From: Erythrobacteraceae bacterium CCH12-C2
GTDB taxonomy: Bacteria > Pseudomonadota > Alphaproteobacteria > Sphingomonadales > Sphingomonadaceae
Assembly: GCA_001556995.1 (NCBI GenBank)
Contig: LSKF01000129.1
Location: forward strand, 41,250 to 105,249
DNA length: 64,000 nt
Direction of reading: 5' to 3'
The number at the start of each line of letters is the position of its first letter. Within the stretch, counting starts at the first letter, position 1. Below are positions 61,428-64,000 of the stretch, in pieces. Position numbers and translations under genes: made by a program. The notes below the pieces were generated by a model. It made no database searches. It worked only from the letters and a program-made list of their open reading frames with translations, and was not told where the DNA came from.

Positions 61428-62306
61428 ATGGCTACCATCGAAAGCCCGCACGTGACCGACAGCAATAAGCCTGACAAGATCAACTGGATCGCGGAAATCC
61501 GAGGCCTTGCGCTGATGCTGCTCGCCGTGCTGGCGTTCCACAGCCTTGTCGCCAAGCCTTTTTATATCCCCTCGACCTCTATGATGCCGACCCTGTGGGT
61601 TGGGGACCGTCTGGTCGTGAGCAAGTATCCCTATGGTTGGTCATGGGCCTCGGCGAGCTTCCACCTGCTCCCGCGCGGCGATTGGCGGGTGCTGCCCAAG
61701 ACCCCCGCATATGGCGATGTCGTGATCCCCGTGCATCCGCTGCGTGACGAGGACTACATCAAGCGCGTTGTCGCCCTGCCCGGCGACACCATCGAAGTGC
61801 GCGGCGGGCAGATCATCCTCAACGGCCAGCCAATCAAGCGCGAGGTCGTGCCCGCGGTGCGCCTGCCGTTCGAGCCCGATCTGCTGTGCCGGGGCATCCC
61901 CTGCCTCGAAGCCTTCGAGCAATACCGGGTGACCGGCCCCGATGGGCGCGACTATTATGAGCCGCCGACCTGGCGCGAGACGCTGCCCAATGGCGCGACC
62001 TATCTGACGATCGATTACCGCGACCAGCGGCTCGACAATTACGGGCCCTACACCGTGCCCGACGATCACGTTTTCGTGATGGGCGACAACCGCGACGAAA
62101 GCGCCGACAGCCGCGCGGCCGCCATTGAGAGCGGGCTTGGCGATGGAGTGCCGCTCGCCAATATCGGCGGGCGCGCGGAGTTCATCACCTTCAGCCTCGA
62201 TGGCTCGACCACCTGGAACCCGGCGACATGGTTCTCCAGCCTGCGCGGCGACCGGGCGTGGACCACACTGCGCCCGCCACTGGCCGAAGGCGCAGCGGCC
62301 AAATAG
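61428..62306 (+). CDS. lepB: Signal peptidase I
   Basis: A 292-residue inner-membrane protease. One N-terminal transmembrane segment (about 23-40), catalytic Ser51 in YIPSTSMMPTL, catalytic Lys112 in DYIKRVVALPGD and GDNRDESADSR box E. A 60-residue insert between boxes (RLPFEPDLLCRGIPC...) contains two Cys, a common alphaproteobacterial feature. Confidence 0.96.
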   Translation: MATIESPHVTDSNKPDKINWIAEIRGLALMLLAVLAFHSLVAKPFYIPSTSMMPTLWVGDRLVVSKYPYGWSWASASFHLLPRGDWRVLPKTPAYGDVVIPVHPLRDEDYIKRVVALPGDTIEVRGGQIILNGQPIKREVVPAVRLPFEPDLLCRGIPCLEAFEQYRVTGPDGRDYYEPPTWRETLPNGATYLTIDYRDQRLDNYGPYTVPDDHVFVMGDNRDESADSRAAAIESGLGDGVPLANIGGRAEFITFSLDGSTTWNPATWFSSLRGDRAWTTLRPPLAEGAAAK

Positions 62307-62324
62307 GCGCGGACAGGTTCATCC

Positions 62325-63470
62325 ATGGCCAAGAAGTTCCTCTATTTCGTCGCTTTCTGCATCGTCCTCGTGATCGGCGGGCGGATTGTTTACGAGCTGT
62401 TTCAGGAGGAGCTCGCGCAGATCGCGCTGGTGCCGTCAGCGGAGTTTGCCCCGGTCAAGCCGCTCGATGCCAACGCCTATGAAGACCCCGCGCTGTGGTA
62501 TTCGCGCCCCGGTATCGGCGTGAAAGACCCGGCGCGCTGGCAGCCCGCCTTTGCCAAGGATCGCGGGGTGTTACCGACCCCGGCCGAGCCCCCAGCCCCG
62601 GCTTTTGCCGTGTTCTTTGTCCACCCGACCAGCTACCTCAACCGCGCGAGTTGGAACGCCCCGCTCGCCGATGGCGGCGACCCGGAGGCCGAGCGCATTG
62701 CCCGCATCTATCTGCGCGGCATGGCGAGCCCCTTCAACGCCGCGAGCGAAATCTGGGCGCCGCGCTACCGTCAGGCGACCATGGGGGCCTTCCTCACCGA
62801 TGCTCCCGAAGGCAAGCAAGCCATCGACGCGGCCTATGCCGATGTGCGCGAGGCTTATCGCTATTTCCTCACCTCGATTGATCCGCAGACCCCGATTGTG
62901 CTCGCGGGTCATTCGCAAGGCGCGCTGCATTTGAAGCGCTTGCTGGCCGAAGAAGTGCGCGGATCGTCCATAGCCGAGCGGCTGGTCGCGGCCTATGTGA
63001 TCGGCTGGCCGGTCAGCTTGCAGCACGATCTACCCGCCATCGGCTTCCCCGCCTGCGCCGCGCCCGATCAGGCCGGCTGCGTGATCAGCTGGTCCAGCTT
63101 TGCCGAACCGGCAGATCCCTCGCTTGTGCTCAAGGCCTATGGCAGCACGCCTGCGCTTGACGGCGTCGCTCCGGGCACCAGCCCGATACTGTGCAGCAAT
63201 CCGCTCACCGGCCAGTTCGGCGGCAGCGCGCCTGCCAGCGCCAATCTCGGCACGCTGGTGCCCGAAGACAGCATGGAGAAGGGCGAGCTCGTTCCCGGCC
63301 TCGTCCCGGCGCGCTGCGACAAGCGCGGGCTTTTGCTGATCGGCGCGCCGCCCGAGATGGGCTCCTACGTGCTGCCGGGCAACAATTACCACGTCTACGA
63401 CCTGCCGCTGTTCTGGGCGAACACCAAGGCCGACGTGATCCGCCGGACCGAGGCATGGAAAGCCCGTTGA
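62325..63470 (+). CDS. DUF3089 alpha/beta hydrolase-like protein
   Basis: A 381-residue protein with an N-terminal transmembrane anchor (about 4-24), then a DUF3089 hydrolase fold: FAVFFVHPTSYLNRASWNAP, the nucleophile elbow IVLAGHSQGALHLKRLL and a C-terminal YHVYDLPLFWANTKADV carrying the likely base. Lipase- or esterase-like activity in the periplasm is inferred; substrate unknown. Overlaps the YqgF-family start by 16 bases. Confidence 0.85.
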   Translation: MAKKFLYFVAFCIVLVIGGRIVYELFQEELAQIALVPSAEFAPVKPLDANAYEDPALWYSRPGIGVKDPARWQPAFAKDRGVLPTPAEPPAPAFAVFFVHPTSYLNRASWNAPLADGGDPEAERIARIYLRGMASPFNAASEIWAPRYRQATMGAFLTDAPEGKQAIDAAYADVREAYRYFLTSIDPQTPIVLAGHSQGALHLKRLLAEEVRGSSIAERLVAAYVIGWPVSLQHDLPAIGFPACAAPDQAGCVISWSSFAEPADPSLVLKAYGSTPALDGVAPGTSPILCSNPLTGQFGGSAPASANLGTLVPEDSMEKGELVPGLVPARCDKRGLLLIGAPPEMGSYVLPGNNYHVYDLPLFWANTKADVIRRTEAWKAR

Positions 63471-63955
63471 GTTCTGGGGGGCCGCTGATCTTCGAGGACG
63501 CGCGCGGCTTTGCCGATGCGGTGGAGGATGGGGGCGTGCTGCTCGGCCTCGACCTCGGCACCAAGACGCTGGGGACCGCCACCTGCGATGCGGGATGGCG
63601 CTTCGCCACCAACGGCACCACGATCCAGCGCGGCAAATGGGGCAAGGACCGCGAAACGCTGGCAACGCTGATCAAGGCGCGGAGCATCAAGGGGCTGGTC
63701 CTCGGCCTGCCGCGCAACATGGACGGCTCGGAAGGCCCGCGCGCGCAGGCCTCCCGCGCCTATGCCCGCAATTGCGCCGAGGCTTTCGCTCTGCCGATCC
63801 TGCTATGGGACGAACGCTGGTCGACCCAGGCTGCCGAAGCCGCGATGATCGGGCAAGACATGAGCCGCGCCAAACGCGCCGCCGCCATCGACAGCCATGC
63901 GGCGGCGGTGATCCTGCAAGGCGCGATTGATCGGCTCGCCGGGGGTGTGCTTTAA
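63455..63955 (+). CDS. RuvX/YqgF-family putative Holliday-junction resolvase or pre-16S rRNA nuclease
   Basis: A 166-residue RNase H-fold protein: LLGLDLGTKTLGTA (first catalytic Asp), GLVLGLPRNMDGSEGPRA, LLWDERWSTQAAEAAM (Glu) and IDSHAAAVILQGAID (Asp) are the YqgF motifs. In E. coli it matures the 5' end of 16S rRNA. The start lies within the end of the DUF3089 gene; the N-terminal 25 residues before the motif are longer than usual. Confidence 0.88.
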   Translation: MESPLSSGGPLIFEDARGFADAVEDGGVLLGLDLGTKTLGTATCDAGWRFATNGTTIQRGKWGKDRETLATLIKARSIKGLVLGLPRNMDGSEGPRAQASRAYARNCAEAFALPILLWDERWSTQAAEAAMIGQDMSRAKRAAAIDSHAAAVILQGAIDRLAGGVL

Positions 63956-63960
63956 AACAA

Positions 63961-63979
63961 GCCCCTCCCCTTGAGGGGC
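63961..63979 (+). terminator. GC-rich hairpin after the YqgF-family gene
   Basis: GCCCCTC (63961-63967) and GAGGGGC (63973-63979) form a perfect 7-bp stem with a CCCTT loop, 5 bases after the stop. The sequence after it is adapter, so a natural T-run cannot be judged. Confidence 0.55.
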
Positions 63980-64000
63980 TGTCTCTTATACACATCTCCG
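63979..64000. other. Nextera transposase adapter at contig end (artefact)
   Basis: CTGTCTCTTATACACATCT (63979-63997) is the reverse complement of the Tn5 mosaic end, and the next bases CCG are those of the Nextera adapter. It is library sequence left in the assembly, not genomic DNA; genomic sequence ends at 63978 or one to two bases later. Confidence 0.95.

Noticed and set aside
1..64000. tRNA, rRNA, CRISPR, prophage or integron signals
   Set aside because: Looked for in intergenic intervals and repeats; none of the characteristic folds, spaced repeats or integrase/transposase motifs was found.

Overview
The window is GC-rich (by eye about two thirds G+C), gene-dense DNA with many ATGA/GTGA start-stop overlaps and GTG or TTG starts. 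The gene set points to an alphaproteobacterium, most probably Sphingomonadales/Erythrobacteraceae (inference from gene content and order, not from a marker gene). The main evidence is the ctaC-ctaD-ctaB-ctaG-ctaE-DUF983-surf1-thrC order, a class I lysyl-tRNA synthetase, plant-type GshA, an RcnB-like periplasmic protein and a TonB-dependent receptor. No phage, plasmid, transposase, CRISPR, rRNA or tRNA was found. The last 22 bases are Nextera adapter, so the right edge is an assembly (contig) end, not a genomic neighbour.

Layout. 1-3.1 kb: 5'-truncated TonB-dependent receptor and a secreted retropepsin-like protease. 3.4-4.9 kb: glpD. 5-14.2 kb: a chemotaxis locus. A divergent CheB-like protein whose methylesterase triad is broken faces a tightly coupled run of MCP, STAS, CheA, CheR, CheB, CheD, CheY, CheW and an unrecognised 91-residue protein. 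14.2-26 kb: mixed housekeeping and accessory genes: M28 peptidase, EttA, degenerate GGDEF protein, flavin/PNPOx-like protein, RcnB-like repeat protein, prolyl hydroxylase-like oxygenase, DUF1003, LysK, DinG-like helicase, SixA. 26.3-31.9 kb: YedK, UbiA, RsmE, GshA, a small monooxygenase and a membrane methyltransferase. 32-40 kb: BamB with its YfgM-like partner, a glycosyltransferase, alpha/beta hydrolase, SelO, AstD and a lipoprotein. 40.4-47.4 kb: RarD, PyrC, YgfZ, TetR, GNAT, rpmA/rplU, lipoprotein and an FNR-type regulator, with three inverted-pair REP-like repeats between genes.

47.5-59.1 kb is a long minus-strand series read from right to left: the aa3-type cytochrome c oxidase and its assembly factors (ctaC, D, B, a 43-residue CoxF-like protein, ctaG, ctaE, DUF3291, DUF983, surf1), then thrC, an rRNA-methyltransferase-like gene, folB, an SDR-fold remnant, moaA, moaD and moaE. 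59.4-63.96 kb is a plus-strand run: pyrE, pdxJ, a small membrane protein, acpS, lepB, a DUF3089 hydrolase and a RuvX/YqgF-family gene.

Observations most worth follow-up: (1) a perfect FNR box about 20 bp upstream of a good -10 element in front of an uncharacterised membrane gene, only 0.6 kb from an FNR-type regulator with a full cysteine set; (2) a pseudo-CheB facing a complete chemotaxis operon; (3) a 91-residue last gene of that operon with a CheZ-like Asp-x3-Gln motif; (4) a hendecad-repeat RcnB-like protein; (5) a half-size SDR protein between folB and moaA; (6) competing RNA stems downstream of rpmA. No clearly unprecedented multi-gene system was identified.
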